Shown here: piece by piece, positions 1 through 7,752 of the stretch
Position numbering within the stretch: position 1 is the stretch's first letter
How the letters are laid out: the number at the start of each line of letters is the position of its first letter
DNA from: JAJTGZ01 sp964403525
GTDB taxonomy: Bacteria > Planctomycetota > Phycisphaerae > Phycisphaerales > UBA1924
Assembly (NCBI GenBank): GCA_964403525.1
Contig: CAYOGE010000001.1
Coordinates: forward strand, 181,128-245,127
DNA: 64,000 nt
Reading direction: 5' to 3'
Position numbers and translations under genes: made by a program
Notes under the pieces: model-generated
The model's database searches: none
Told to the model about the DNA's origin: nothing
The model's input: only the letters and a program-made list of their open reading frames with translations

Positions 1-214
1 CTTCTCCGCTGTGGCAGGAGAGGCAGTAGGTTGTCAGGAGGGGGGTGACGTCCTGGGTGAGTCGGCGGTCGAGCTCGGCGGCCAGTTCGTCGCGCGGGGG
101 GCTTGAAACGGGTGCCTGGGGCTGATGGGAAGCGAAGGCGAGGAGGAAGAGGGGTGATGCCACGAGCGCGCAGGCGAGCGATCGCCGGGCGGGATGGTGG
201 GGGCGGGTGGGCAT
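1..214 (-). CDS. Secreted c-type cytochrome, N-terminal fragment
   Basis: Only the first 71 codons are in the window; the gene runs off the left edge on the minus strand. From the ATG at 214-212 a basic start is followed by a hydrophobic core (about residues 13-28), which reads as a Sec signal peptide. Residues 64-68 (CLSCH) form a CxxCH haem c attachment motif. In Planctomycetota a leader followed by DVTPLLxxYCxxCH opens large periplasmic cytochromes (DUF1592/PSCyt families); which family this is cannot be decided from the fragment. It is divergent from proB. Confidence 0.7.
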   Translation of the reverse strand, partial: MPTRPHHPARRSLACALVASPLFLLAFASHQPQAPVSSPPRDELAAELDRRLTQDVTPLLTTYCLSCHSGE

Positions 215-301
215 CGCGTGCAATGAGTGTACAACAAAGTGTGGGCGTGCGCGGGCAATCTCGGGAGTTTGTAGCGCCGCTTTGGCACTAGGCTTGCGGC
301 T

Positions 302-1135
302 ATGGCGAGCAGGTTCAGGTCACCGAGGCGGGTGGTTGTGAAGGTGGGCAGCGCGGTGCTTGCGCGCGGCGGCGTGCTGAGCAGGGCGTGCGTGCGGAGG
401 CTGGCACGGGACGTGAACGGGTGCCTGCGCGCTGACGCGAAGCGACGCGCCGTGCTGGTCTCGTCGGGGGCGATCGCGTCGGGGTTCCGCGCCCTGGGGC
501 TGGATCGCCGGCCGATGTCGATCGCCGACAAGCAGGCGGCGGCGGCGGTTGGCCAGCCGCGGCTGATGGCCGAGTACGCGGCGGCGTTTGGGTCGCTGCG
601 GCCGGCGCGGACGCTGGCGCAGGTGCTGCTGACGTCGGACGATCTTGAGGACCCGGAGCGTTTTCTCAACGCGCGTCACACGCTGGAGCGGCTGCTGGCG
701 GCGGCGGTGGTGCCGATCATCAACGAGAACGATTCGGTCAGCTTTGAGGAGATCAAACTGGGGGATAACGACCGGTTGAGTGCGCTGATGGCGGGGCTGG
801 TGGAGGCGGACCTGTTGATCATGCTCTCGAGCGTGCCGGGCGTGTGCCGCGCGGGGAAGGGCGGTGCGAAGTACGGCGCGGTTGTTCCGGTGATCCGCTC
901 GCTGGATGAGGCGCTCGAGCACGTGTCGGCGGATGTGAGCGGCGAGGGGACGGGTGGGATGGCGAACAAGGTCGGCGCGGCGTGCCGCGCGGCGGCGCGG
1001 GGGATCGGCGTGGTGATCGCGGATGGGCGGATGGATGACGTGGTGCGCCGGGTGGTGGCGGGTGAGGAGGTGGGCACGTACTTCCCGCCGGTGGGCGCAT
1101 CGGGTGGCGGCTCGGCGCGCGGGAGGGCGTCGTGA
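302..1135 (+). CDS. proB: Glutamate 5-kinase (no PUA domain)
   Basis: Phosphorylates glutamate to gamma-glutamyl phosphate, the first step of proline synthesis in the cytoplasm. The amino-acid-kinase fold is clear: N-terminal VVKVGSAVL, LVSSGAIASG near residue 55, the substrate loop NENDSVSFEEIKLGDNDRLS and the GTGGM motif near residue 218. At 277 aa it ends right after the kinase domain, so the C-terminal PUA domain of the roughly 370-aa E. coli enzyme is absent; short ProBs of this kind are known. Its stop overlaps the GTG start of proA by 4 bp (GTGA), so the two are translationally coupled. Confidence 0.95.
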   Translation: MASRFRSPRRVVVKVGSAVLARGGVLSRACVRRLARDVNGCLRADAKRRAVLVSSGAIASGFRALGLDRRPMSIADKQAAAAVGQPRLMAEYAAAFGSLRPARTLAQVLLTSDDLEDPERFLNARHTLERLLAAAVVPIINENDSVSFEEIKLGDNDRLSALMAGLVEADLLIMLSSVPGVCRAGKGGAKYGAVVPVIRSLDEALEHVSADVSGEGTGGMANKVGAACRAAARGIGVVIADGRMDDVVRRVVAGEEVGTYFPPVGASGGGSARGRAS

Positions 1136-2412
1136 GCGCGGTCGCTGCATCGGCGCGCGGTGCGCGGGCGGCGTCGCGTGTGCTGGCGACACTGAGCACG
1201 TCGGTGAAGAACGGCGTGCTGCATGAACTGGCGGCGCGGATCGAGGCCGGCGCGGCGGGGGTGCTGGCGGCGAACGCGGCGGACCTGGCGACGGCGGGAG
1301 CAGCGGGGCTCTCTTCGGCGAAGCTCCAGCGGCTGGCGCTTTGCGCGGCGGATGTGGGGCAGTTGAGCGAGCGTTTGCGGGTGATCGCGGCCTTGCCTGA
1401 TCCGGTGGGGGTGGTGACGCGCGACACGGTGGTGGCGACCGCCGGCGGCGGGTCGCTGCGGGTGCGGCGGGTGCGTGCACCGCTGGGGGTGGTGGCGATG
1501 ATCTACGAGGCGCGCCCCGCGGTGACGATCGACGCGATGGCGCTGTGCTTCAAGGCGGGGAACGCGTGCATCCTCAAGGGTGGCAAGGAGGCGGACGCGA
1601 CCAACCGTTCGCTGGCGGCGATCGCCGGCGCGGTGCTGGGAGAGCGGGGTGTGCCGGCGGCGGCGATGACGCAGATGACGGCCTCGTCGCGCGACGACCT
1701 GCGTGAGCTGCTGACGCTCAAGGACGACATCGACCTGGTGATCCCGCGGGGCGGGCGCGAGCTGATCGAGTTTGTATGCGGGCACTCGCTGATCCCGACG
1801 GTGCAGCACTTTCAGGGCGTTTGCCACGTCTACGTTGATCGCGCGGCCGATATGGAGCGGGCGGTGGAGGTGTGCGTGACGGCCAAGACGAGCGCGCCGG
1901 CGACGTGCAACGCGGTGGAGTGCGTCCTGGTTGACCGGGCGGTTGCGGCGGAGTTTGTGCCCGTGCTGGTGGCGGCGTTTGCGCGGGCGGGTGTGGAGGT
2001 GCGCGGGACCGAAGAAGTTGTTTCGCTGGCCGCCGGCGCGGGCGGCGGGCGGTTGAAGGCGGCGGTGGCGGAGGACTTCGGGCGTGAGTTTCTTGACTTG
2101 ATCGTCGCGGTGAGCGTGGTGGACGGCGTGGAGGGGGCGGTTGCGCACATCGGAGCGTTTGGGTCAAACCACACCGAGGCGATCCTGACGCGCGACACCG
2201 GGCCCGGCGGCGCGGCCGATCGGTTCGTGAGCGCTGTGCAGAGTTCGTGCGTGCTGGTGAACGCGAGCACGCGGTTCAACGACGGGTTTCAGCTGGGGCT
2301 TGGGGCGGAGATCGGGATATCGACAAGCCGCGTGCACGCGTACGGGCCGATGGGGCTCGAGGAGCTCACGACGCAGCGGTGGGTTGTTGAGGGGAGCGGG
2401 CAGGTGCGTTGA
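1132..2412 (+). CDS. proA: Gamma-glutamyl phosphate reductase
   Basis: NADPH-dependent reduction of gamma-glutamyl phosphate to glutamate semialdehyde, the second step of proline synthesis. The 426-aa length is normal for the family. The aldehyde-dehydrogenase-like fold is recognisable from IYEARPAVTIDAMALCFKAG (cofactor region) and from the catalytic Cys259 in ATCNAVECVLVD. The C-terminal FNDGFQLGLGAEIGISTSR is the conserved ProA tail. It starts with GTG inside the proB stop (4-bp overlap), so kinase and reductase, whose labile intermediate is probably channelled, are made together. Confidence 0.96.
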   Translation: MSAVAASARGARAASRVLATLSTSVKNGVLHELAARIEAGAAGVLAANAADLATAGAAGLSSAKLQRLALCAADVGQLSERLRVIAALPDPVGVVTRDTVVATAGGGSLRVRRVRAPLGVVAMIYEARPAVTIDAMALCFKAGNACILKGGKEADATNRSLAAIAGAVLGERGVPAAAMTQMTASSRDDLRELLTLKDDIDLVIPRGGRELIEFVCGHSLIPTVQHFQGVCHVYVDRAADMERAVEVCVTAKTSAPATCNAVECVLVDRAVAAEFVPVLVAAFARAGVEVRGTEEVVSLAAGAGGGRLKAAVAEDFGREFLDLIVAVSVVDGVEGAVAHIGAFGSNHTEAILTRDTGPGGAADRFVSAVQSSCVLVNASTRFNDGFQLGLGAEIGISTSRVHAYGPMGLEELTTQRWVVEGSGQVR

Positions 2413-2420
2413 GGCGCGGC

Positions 2421-2882
2421 TCAGGCCTTTGTGGCGGGGTCTTTGCCCTCTTCGATCAGGCGGATCTCGTCGAGCCGGCGTTCGTGGCGGCCGCCCTGGA
2501 AGGGGGTGGTGAGCCAGCGCTCGGTGATCGACTCGATGAGGCGCTGGCCCAGGAGGTCGGCGGAGAGGCAGAGGATGTTGGCGTTGTTGTGGGTGCGGCT
2601 GATCTCGGCGGTGAGTTCGTCGTGCACAACGGCGGCGCGGACGCCCTTGACCTTGTTCGCGGCGATGCACATGCCGATGCCGGTGCCGCAGATCAGCACG
2701 CCGCGGTCGATCTCGCCGGCGGCGACGGCCTTGCCGACGGAGAAGGCGGGGATGGGGTAGTCGCTGGCATCGCCGGCGAGGGCGGAGAAGTCATTGACCG
2801 CGTGGCCGAGGCCCTTGAGGCGGTCGATGAGCATGCGAGCGGTGTTCGCGCCGCGGTGGTCCGCACCGATGCCGATGTTCAT
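2421..2882 (-). CDS. rpiB: Ribose-5-phosphate isomerase B
   Basis: Interconverts ribulose-5-phosphate and ribose-5-phosphate (pentose phosphate pathway). RpiB/LacAB hallmarks are present: N-terminal GIGADHRG, YPIPAFSVGKAVAAG, the CGTGIGMCIAANKVKGVRAA anion-binding loop with its catalytic Cys, and THNNANILCLS. At 153 aa it has the usual length. It overlaps the stop of the upstream TsaC-phosphatase fusion by 4 bp (ATGA). In Bacillus the order tsaC-like, ywlE, rpiB is also found, so this is an old conserved neighbourhood. It converges with proA, leaving about 8 bp between them. Confidence 0.95.
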   Translation of the reverse strand: MNIGIGADHRGANTARMLIDRLKGLGHAVNDFSALAGDASDYPIPAFSVGKAVAAGEIDRGVLICGTGIGMCIAANKVKGVRAAVVHDELTAEISRTHNNANILCLSADLLGQRLIESITERWLTTPFQGGRHERRLDEIRLIEEGKDPATKA

Positions 2883-3982
2883 TTGGCGAACTCCTTGAGG
2901 CGGGCGGTGACGAACTGTGCGATCCGGGCCGCGGTGTCATCATACTGGCGCTGGGTGCCGCCGATGGGGTCTGGCACATCGCCGCCGCCGGGGTCGAGCA
3001 GCTGCGCCGAGCGTGCGCCGAGGCGCTGGGCTTCGCGCAGGTGTGAGGCGGTCATGGCGTAGACCTCGTCGGCCCAGCGGATGGCGCCCGCGTCGAGGGG
3101 GCGGGCGCTGGCGGGGTGGGCGTCGATCCCCTGCCTGCGGAGCGCTTCGACGGCCTCGCGCGTGGTGGGCTCGCCGGGTGCGGCGGTGACGCCGGCGGAG
3201 GCGGTCTCGATGGGGATGGAGCCGGGCGCGCTCCGCTCGGCGAGGTGACGGGCGATCTGCTCGGCCATCGGGCTGCGGCAGGTGTTGCCGGTGCAGACGA
3301 AGAGGATGTGAAGGGTGAGGCGGTTGCGGATGGCGTCTGCGGACATGGCGCCGGTGCGCTCGACCTTGAAACCGCCAGACAGAGGGAGCCTCACGAGGGT
3401 CGAGGGGAGCCCGCTGCCGTCAGGCCCGGGGACCTGGGTGAAGGGGATGTCGGCGGCGGCGAGCCGTGCGCGTGCCTGTTCGATCGTCGTGCAAAGCGTG
3501 GGTGTATCGCCGATGTGCCGCGGGACGCCGCGCGCGAGGATCGGTCCGTTCCTTGAGATGAAGTCGATTGCGGCGGCGTGGTCGGGGACCCTGACCCAGA
3601 GCCAGTGACCGTCTACAGCTGCGGTGCCGAGCAGGCTTTGAAGAGAGGCGAGGGCGGCTTCGGGGAGTTCGATTGCGAGGGTGACCGGGCCGGGGAGAAG
3701 GCGCGCGATGGCGCGGCGTGCGAGTGGGGAGGAATTGGGAATGACGCGGAGGATTTCGGAGGTGTGTGCGGCGTGCCAGGTGAGACGTGTGGTGTCTTGA
3801 TTGGAATTTGTTTGGTATTTTTCGCGATTGGGTGGCATCGCGAGGGATTGGAGGGCGCTCTTGAGCAGGCCGCTTGAAGCGGTTGAGGCATGCGCGGCGA
3901 GGCCGGGGACGGTCTCTGTTGGGAGGAGAAACAGGCCACTTTGGGGTGCGAAGCCACTCCCTGTTGGAGCAGGATTTGTCAT
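2879..3982 (-). CDS. Fusion: TsaC/Sua5-like domain + low-molecular-weight phosphatase
   Basis: A 367-aa two-domain protein. Residues 1-215 resemble the YrdC/TsaC/Sua5 fold that makes threonylcarbamoyl-AMP for tRNA t6A: GLFLLPTETVPGLAAHA, ARLLPGPVTLAI and GLPSTLVRL are recognisable. The KxR and SAN nucleotide motifs are degenerate (PNREKY; ARGVPRHIGDTPT in place of APSANxSGxxSPT), so activity is doubtful. Residues 223-367 are a low-molecular-weight Tyr/Arg phosphatase with intact P-loop Cys230-Arg236 (VCTGNTCRS) and acid Asp338 (DPI). I chose the ATG at 3982 because it sits after an AGGGGGG ribosome site and just before the domain; the frame stays open upstream without homology. Coupled to rpiB. 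Confidence 0.85.
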   Translation of the reverse strand: MTNPAPTGSGFAPQSGLFLLPTETVPGLAAHASTASSGLLKSALQSLAMPPNREKYQTNSNQDTTRLTWHAAHTSEILRVIPNSSPLARRAIARLLPGPVTLAIELPEAALASLQSLLGTAAVDGHWLWVRVPDHAAAIDFISRNGPILARGVPRHIGDTPTLCTTIEQARARLAAADIPFTQVPGPDGSGLPSTLVRLPLSGGFKVERTGAMSADAIRNRLTLHILFVCTGNTCRSPMAEQIARHLAERSAPGSIPIETASAGVTAAPGEPTTREAVEALRRQGIDAHPASARPLDAGAIRWADEVYAMTASHLREAQRLGARSAQLLDPGGGDVPDPIGGTQRQYDDTAARIAQFVTARLKEFAK

Positions 3983-4307
3983 ACCCCCCTGTTTTTGGTG
4001 GTCTACGGGCATGCGGTGGGTCAGTTTGGCGTGGGTGCGGTATGCAAGTGGTCGGAAAGTGCGGGGAAACTGGGTAGATATGAAGGGTTGGCGGGGAGAA
4101 AAGGGTATGAAAAACAAACCATTTTGGTTGACACAAACGTGGCAGAGTGTATCTTGATGACGGAGTGTTGGGCATTTTGGCGGAGTCAGGCCCGCCAGAG
4201 TCCACCAAGCAAACTGTCCGTAGATCGGCTGTTCCGATTTGTGTGACTGCTTGGGGAGTGCGCTTTGTGCGACAAATGCACGGAGCGGAGATTGGGAGGA
4301 TTGAACT
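3983..4307. other. Intergenic region with structured leader
   Basis: No gene seen. Between the divergent fusion gene and the exported protein at 4308 lies a promoter (4128-4155) and a roughly 140-nt leader with three possible hairpins: GGCGG 4179-4183 with CCGCC 4192-4196; CCAAGCA 4205-4211 with TGCTTGG 4248-4254, enclosing ATCGG/CCGAT; and CGCT...GTGC 4261-4270 with GCAC...AGCG 4278-4287. I do not recognise a known riboswitch. Confidence 0.4.
4128..4155 (+). promoter_or_regulatory. Sigma-70-type promoter for exported protein genes
   Basis: A perfect TTGACA -35 box (4128-4133), a 16-bp spacer and TATCTT as -10 (4150-4155, four of six consensus bases). It points at the GTG start at 4308, leaving a leader of about 145 nt. 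Confidence 0.5.
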
Positions 4308-4970
4308 GTGAAGACCAAGAACAGTGTTGCCCTTGCTGCGATCGTCGCCGGCTTCGCCGGTTCCGTCGCTTCGGCAGATGTTGTCCGTGACCTTGGTGGC
4401 GGCTGGCAGGTGATCATCGCCGATGCGATCGCCGATCAGATCGACATCGTGGCCGACGGCTTTGTGACGATCGACGGCGTCCGCACGCTGGTGATCGAGA
4501 AGTTTGCCGAGTTCCGCAGCTACGACCCCCAGACGGGCCTGTTCGGCGGCCTGCCGATCCAGTTCCGCCAGGTGGGGACCGACGCCAACACGGCGACGCG
4601 GATCATCATCACCGATGAGGCGCTGTACAACAACACCTCGCAGGCGTGGACCGGTTTCCGGATGCAGCTGATCGACGGTGGCCAGGTCGGTTTCGACCCG
4701 GTGGCCACGTTCGCCAGCGGCTTCTCGATCGGGCCGTTCACGACCACGACCTACAGCGCTGGCAACACCCAGGTTGACTTCGGTGGCGGCACCGTTGCCG
4801 CTGGCGGCATCTGGTACCCCGGGCTCGGCTCGGGCGGCCTGGTGATCAACGTGAACCTCGCCAGCGAGAACCCGGTTGTGTTCACCCTGAAAGAGACCCC
4901 CACCCCGACCCCCGGCGCTGCCGCGCTGATGGGCCTGGGCATGCTGGCCGGCTCGCGCCGCCGCCGGTAA
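4308..4970 (+). CDS. Exported protein with PEP-CTERM-like tail (paralogue 1)
   Basis: 220 aa, function unknown. Starts with GTG behind a strong GGGAGGA site (4294-4300). Residues 1-23 are a Sec signal peptide ending ASA-D. The middle is a beta-rich domain with no recognised family. The end, TPTPTPGAAALMGLGMLAG followed by SRRRR, is the planctomycete PEP-CTERM variant: Pro-rich hinge, hydrophobic helix and Arg cluster, expected to be processed at the membrane by an exosortase. It is clearly homologous to the next gene (GW, FRQV, D..IIIxDE, SxGPxFTT, WxPG, GxLVINxNLA, VxFTLKE align in order), so this is a tandem duplication. Confidence 0.8.
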   Translation: MKTKNSVALAAIVAGFAGSVASADVVRDLGGGWQVIIADAIADQIDIVADGFVTIDGVRTLVIEKFAEFRSYDPQTGLFGGLPIQFRQVGTDANTATRIIITDEALYNNTSQAWTGFRMQLIDGGQVGFDPVATFASGFSIGPFTTTTYSAGNTQVDFGGGTVAAGGIWYPGLGSGGLVINVNLASENPVVFTLKETPTPTPGAAALMGLGMLAGSRRRR

Positions 4971-4990
4971 TTGACTGAAACTTCCGTCTC

Positions 4991-5010
4991 GACGGCGTGA
5001 AGACGCCGTC
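4991..5010 (+). terminator. Hairpin after paralogue 1 (no T-run)
   Basis: Perfect 8-bp stem GACGGCGT/ACGCCGTC with a 4-nt loop, 20 bp after the stop at 4970. It is followed by GGGGCC rather than Ts, so it is more likely an mRNA-stabilising or attenuating hairpin than a full terminator. Confidence 0.4.
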
Positions 5011-5186
5011 GGGGCCTTGCTAGTCGCGTCGTGGCCGTTGCTCCGGGAAGGGCATCGGTCACAAGTTCAGGAAGGTCCTTTGTAAACCGGTCGGCATGGA
5101 GGCGTGGTGGCGTTGCGCACACCGAGCTGTTGGATCAGCCGGCGGTGGCTCGCACCCGCGTCTTCAAGACGAAGGGGAGACGAATC

Positions 5187-5837
5187 ATGCGTGGTCTGAA
5201 TCTCAAGTGTATCGCGAGCGTGGGCGCAATCGCCCTTGTGTCTCTTGCCGGCACGGCCTCGGCCGATGTGATCCTGCCCCTGGGCATGGGGTGGGAGGCT
5301 GTGGTCACCGGTGCGAACGTTTCGCTGACGGTCAACCAGAGCACGGACGGCGCCCTCCATCTGACGAAGGAAGCGGTCTTCCGCGAGATCGACCCGTTCA
5401 CGGGCGCGCCGATGCCCGTGACGATCACCTTCCGCCAGGTGCTGCCGGACAACATGACGGCGAGCCAGATCATCATCGACGACGAGATGATCATGAACCT
5501 GACGGGCCTGAACTGGGACGGCTACCGCCAGATCCTGGCGCTCTCGACCAACGTGTCGTTTGACGCGTCGTCGACGGGCATGAGCGTCGGCCCGGAGTTC
5601 ACGACCAACACGCTGCTCAACGGCAACCGCGAGATGCTCAGCAACGGCGGGCCGGGCGTTGCGAACGGCGCGATGTGGATGCCGGGCGCCACGGGCGCGC
5701 TGGTGATCAACATCAACCTCGCCGGGCAGGACACGCCGGTGATCTTCACGCTGAAGGAACTGCCCACGGTTCCGACGCCGGGCGCTGTTGCCCTGGGCGC
5801 GGTTGGGCTGGCCGCGATGGGCCGCCGTCGCCGCTGA
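5187..5837 (+). CDS. Exported protein with PEP-CTERM-like tail (paralogue 2)
   Basis: 216 aa, function unknown. The ATG at 5187 is chosen over an upstream in-frame start because it follows GAAGGGGAG (5171-5179) and opens a clean signal peptide (residues 1-25, cleavage after ASA). The mature part matches paralogue 1 along its whole length at moderate identity, and the C-terminus TVPTPGAVALGAVGLAAMG-RRRR is the same sorting tail. The two genes lie in the same direction 216 bp apart and may share the promoter at 4128, with the hairpin between them adjusting relative levels. Confidence 0.8.
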   Translation: MRGLNLKCIASVGAIALVSLAGTASADVILPLGMGWEAVVTGANVSLTVNQSTDGALHLTKEAVFREIDPFTGAPMPVTITFRQVLPDNMTASQIIIDDEMIMNLTGLNWDGYRQILALSTNVSFDASSTGMSVGPEFTTNTLLNGNREMLSNGGPGVANGAMWMPGATGALVININLAGQDTPVIFTLKELPTVPTPGAVALGAVGLAAMGRRRR

Positions 5838-5916
5838 CGCATGAACCTTGCGGCAGCGCGCCGTGTGTGTTTCGGGCGCGTCTGCTGAGACTGGTATTCG
5901 AGAGCGAGATTGCCTG

Positions 5917-5955
5917 ACACGCGGGGCGGCCGAACGGCCGCCCCGTGTATTTTTT
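5917..5955 (+). terminator. Rho-independent terminator after paralogue 2
   Basis: A 10-bp GC-rich stem, GGGGCGGCCG (5923-5932) with CGGCCGCCCC (5935-5944), extended by ACAC/GTGT across a 2-nt bulge and followed by TATTTTTTG. Located 80 bp after the stop codon. Confidence 0.85.
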
Positions 5956-6177
5956 GTGCGGTGCCGGGGGGGCGTGTTCCGGCGGGGGTTAGAGAAGAGG
6001 GGCGGTGACGAGGGTAATTGCGTTGTTCGCGTCGTGTTGGGGCCCATAACGGGCTTTGGGGTTGCCACGCCGGCGGGTTTGGCGCATAGTGGTGTGGACA
6101 GGAGCGCTTGGCCGCTGGGGGGACGAGCAACCACGAACATGCGGGCCCGGGAAGGCCCGCGGAGTGTCGCGTCAACG

Positions 6178-6215
6178 CCCCGTCGAATGAGAGTTCGACG
6201 GGGTGAGTTGTTTTT
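6178..6215 (+). terminator. Second terminator-like hairpin
   Basis: Perfect 10-bp stem CCCCGTCGAA (6178-6187) / TTCGACGGGG (6194-6203), 6-nt loop, then TGAGTTGTTTTT. It follows another perfect hairpin at 6141-6160. It either backs up the first terminator or ends an unseen transcript. Confidence 0.6.
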
Positions 6216-6344
6216 GGGCGGGTTGGGTCGGCGCAACATCGCTGCGGGTATGTCGATGTACTCGCCTTTGAGCCGTGGTGGGAATCGCAACAATGAATGG
6301 CATTCGTGCGGATCGGTGGCATGCTGTGATGCGGAGGCTGTCGC

Positions 6345-7466
6345 GTGAGATTTGTCGTTGTCATTGCTGTGTTGCTGTGGACCCTTGCTGGGCCCGCGGT
6401 GGCGCAGAGCCAGCCGACGCCGGGGCTGCCGAGCCAGCCGTTCACGGCGGTGGCCCAGGCGCAGAACGGCGGGGCGGGGCCGCGGGTGACGTATCAGTAC
6501 GGGATGGAGTTTGTGACGGTGCCGGGGGGGAACCAGGTCTATCCGGGCGGTCACCCTAACGATCCAACGGGTGCTGCATCGGCTGTCGGCCGCGGCGCGG
6601 TGGCGGAGGACTTCCGGATCGGACGCTACGAGGTGGGTCGTGCTTCGTGGAACGCGTTCTTCAACGCGGCGGAGCAGGTGCGGATCGCCACCGGGCAGCC
6701 GATTCCGTGGCTGAGCCTTCCGGGCGGGCTGAGCGGCGGCGGCCAGTACGGGCGCACGGGGAACATCTCTTGGCGCACCGCGGCGATCTACTGCAACTGG
6801 CTGCACAACGACCAGGCGCTGACGCGCGCGGCGTTCATGGGCGGGGCGTACGACGTGAGCACGTTCACCTTCGGCAACGGCGGGTTCAACGACCAGCTCA
6901 CGCACTCGCCGGGGGCGAGGTTCTTCATCCCGTCGATGGACCAGTGGATGCGTGCGGGGTTCTTTGACCCCAACCACAACAGCCCGCAGTACGGTAACTG
7001 GTGGCAGTATGGACACGCCAGCGATAGTGCCGCGTTGCGTGGGCTGCCGCAGTGGGGCGCCGAGGCCAACTACGGATTCAGCACCCCGGACCTGGCGGAG
7101 TTCAGCGTGCCGCTGGGGGCGTACAGCGGGGTGCAGTCGCCTTGGGGACTTTTCGATGTGAGCGGGGCAAGCACGGAGTGGATTGAAGAGCCGTTCTATT
7201 TTTTGGGGGGTCCAGGGACGGCCTTGCCGACTGGCAGGCTTCACGCTGGGACATACCTTACGGGCTCTCCATCAGACGTTTTCCTCGGCGTTGGCGGGAT
7301 TGGTGGCCAGTCTGACCCATTGGACGACGCGTATTGGATGGGGTTTCGAGTGGCGGCTGTGGTTCCGACGCCCGCGCCAAGCCTGGCTGTGCTTTGTTGG
7401 ATGTCCTTCGCGGCGCGGCGACGGCGGGCGCGTGTCGTTGGCAGTGCCCAGCCGCGCGCGGCCTGA
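6345..7466 (+). CDS. Exported SUMF1/formylglycine-enzyme-like protein with C-terminal sorting tail
   Basis: 373 aa. Residues 1-21 are a signal peptide (AVA-Q). The body is a SUMF1/FGE-sulfatase domain: FRIGRYEVGRASWNAFFNA, ISWRTAAIYCNWLHN, ARFFIPSMDQWMRAGF, WGLFDVSGASTEWIEE and a final WMGFRVA match the conserved blocks of the family (compare GLYDMSGNVWEWxxD and GFRxA). It ends in a PTPAPSLAVLCWMSFAA-RRRR tail. In planctomycetes such SUMF1-like exported proteins are numerous and usually not true sulfatase activators, so the function is open. A GTG at 6342 lies next to the start; ATG is not used. Confidence 0.75.
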   Translation: MRFVVVIAVLLWTLAGPAVAQSQPTPGLPSQPFTAVAQAQNGGAGPRVTYQYGMEFVTVPGGNQVYPGGHPNDPTGAASAVGRGAVAEDFRIGRYEVGRASWNAFFNAAEQVRIATGQPIPWLSLPGGLSGGGQYGRTGNISWRTAAIYCNWLHNDQALTRAAFMGGAYDVSTFTFGNGGFNDQLTHSPGARFFIPSMDQWMRAGFFDPNHNSPQYGNWWQYGHASDSAALRGLPQWGAEANYGFSTPDLAEFSVPLGAYSGVQSPWGLFDVSGASTEWIEEPFYFLGGPGTALPTGRLHAGTYLTGSPSDVFLGVGGIGGQSDPLDDAYWMGFRVAAVVPTPAPSLAVLCWMSFAARRRRARVVGSAQPRAA

Positions 7467-7585
7467 GCCGTGCCGCTGCGGGCTCGGCTCGGAGAGGCTG
7501 AGGTGTGGTGGAGGCGGAGGCCCGCGAGTTGGATGAACGATCGGCGGTGGGTGAAGGGGGACGGCAGCGTGATCGTCGCGGGCGG

Positions 7586-7672
7586 GGTGCCACAGACTCC
7601 GGCTTTGCGGAGTCTGTGATCGGTGGCCAGCGTTCGCAGACTCCCCGCAGAGCCGCGGAGTCTGCGGCACCC
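7586..7672. repeat. Two inverted copies of a palindromic repeat (GGTGCCRCAGACTCC)
   Basis: Two hairpins in opposite orientation: CACAGACTCCG 7591-7601 / CGGAGTCTGTG 7608-7618, and CGCAGACTCC 7635-7644 / GGAGTCTGCG 7657-7666 followed by GCACCC. The same arms and flank recur at 18313-18346. They look like a dispersed REP-like element and may serve as a bidirectional terminator between the exported-protein gene and tmk. Confidence 0.65.
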
Positions 7673-7752
7673 GGCACGAGGTCAATGCCGAGTTGTTGAC
7701 CGGGTCACTCGGGGAGATCGGTGTTGGGCGGTCCATCTGGCGGTTGATGTTT

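Larger units (their letters stand above)
5838..6344. other. Gene-free stretch with terminators and hairpins
   Basis: 507 bp with no credible gene. It holds a strong terminator just after paralogue 2 (5917-5955), a hairpin at 6141-6160 (GCGGGCC/GGCCCGC) and a terminator-like hairpin at 6178-6215. The rest shows no structure I recognise; any promoter for the 6345 gene would lie between 6216 and 6344. Confidence 0.5.

Noticed and set aside
676..2148. 490-codon open frame on the minus strand opposite proB/proA
   Set aside because: It is a shadow of well-conserved proBA with an Arg/His-rich composition and no motif.
5067..7244. 725-codon open frame on the minus strand
   Set aside because: It is antisense to two exported proteins and the SUMF1-like gene, is Arg/Pro/His-rich in the way GC-rich antisense frames are, and has no recognisable domain.
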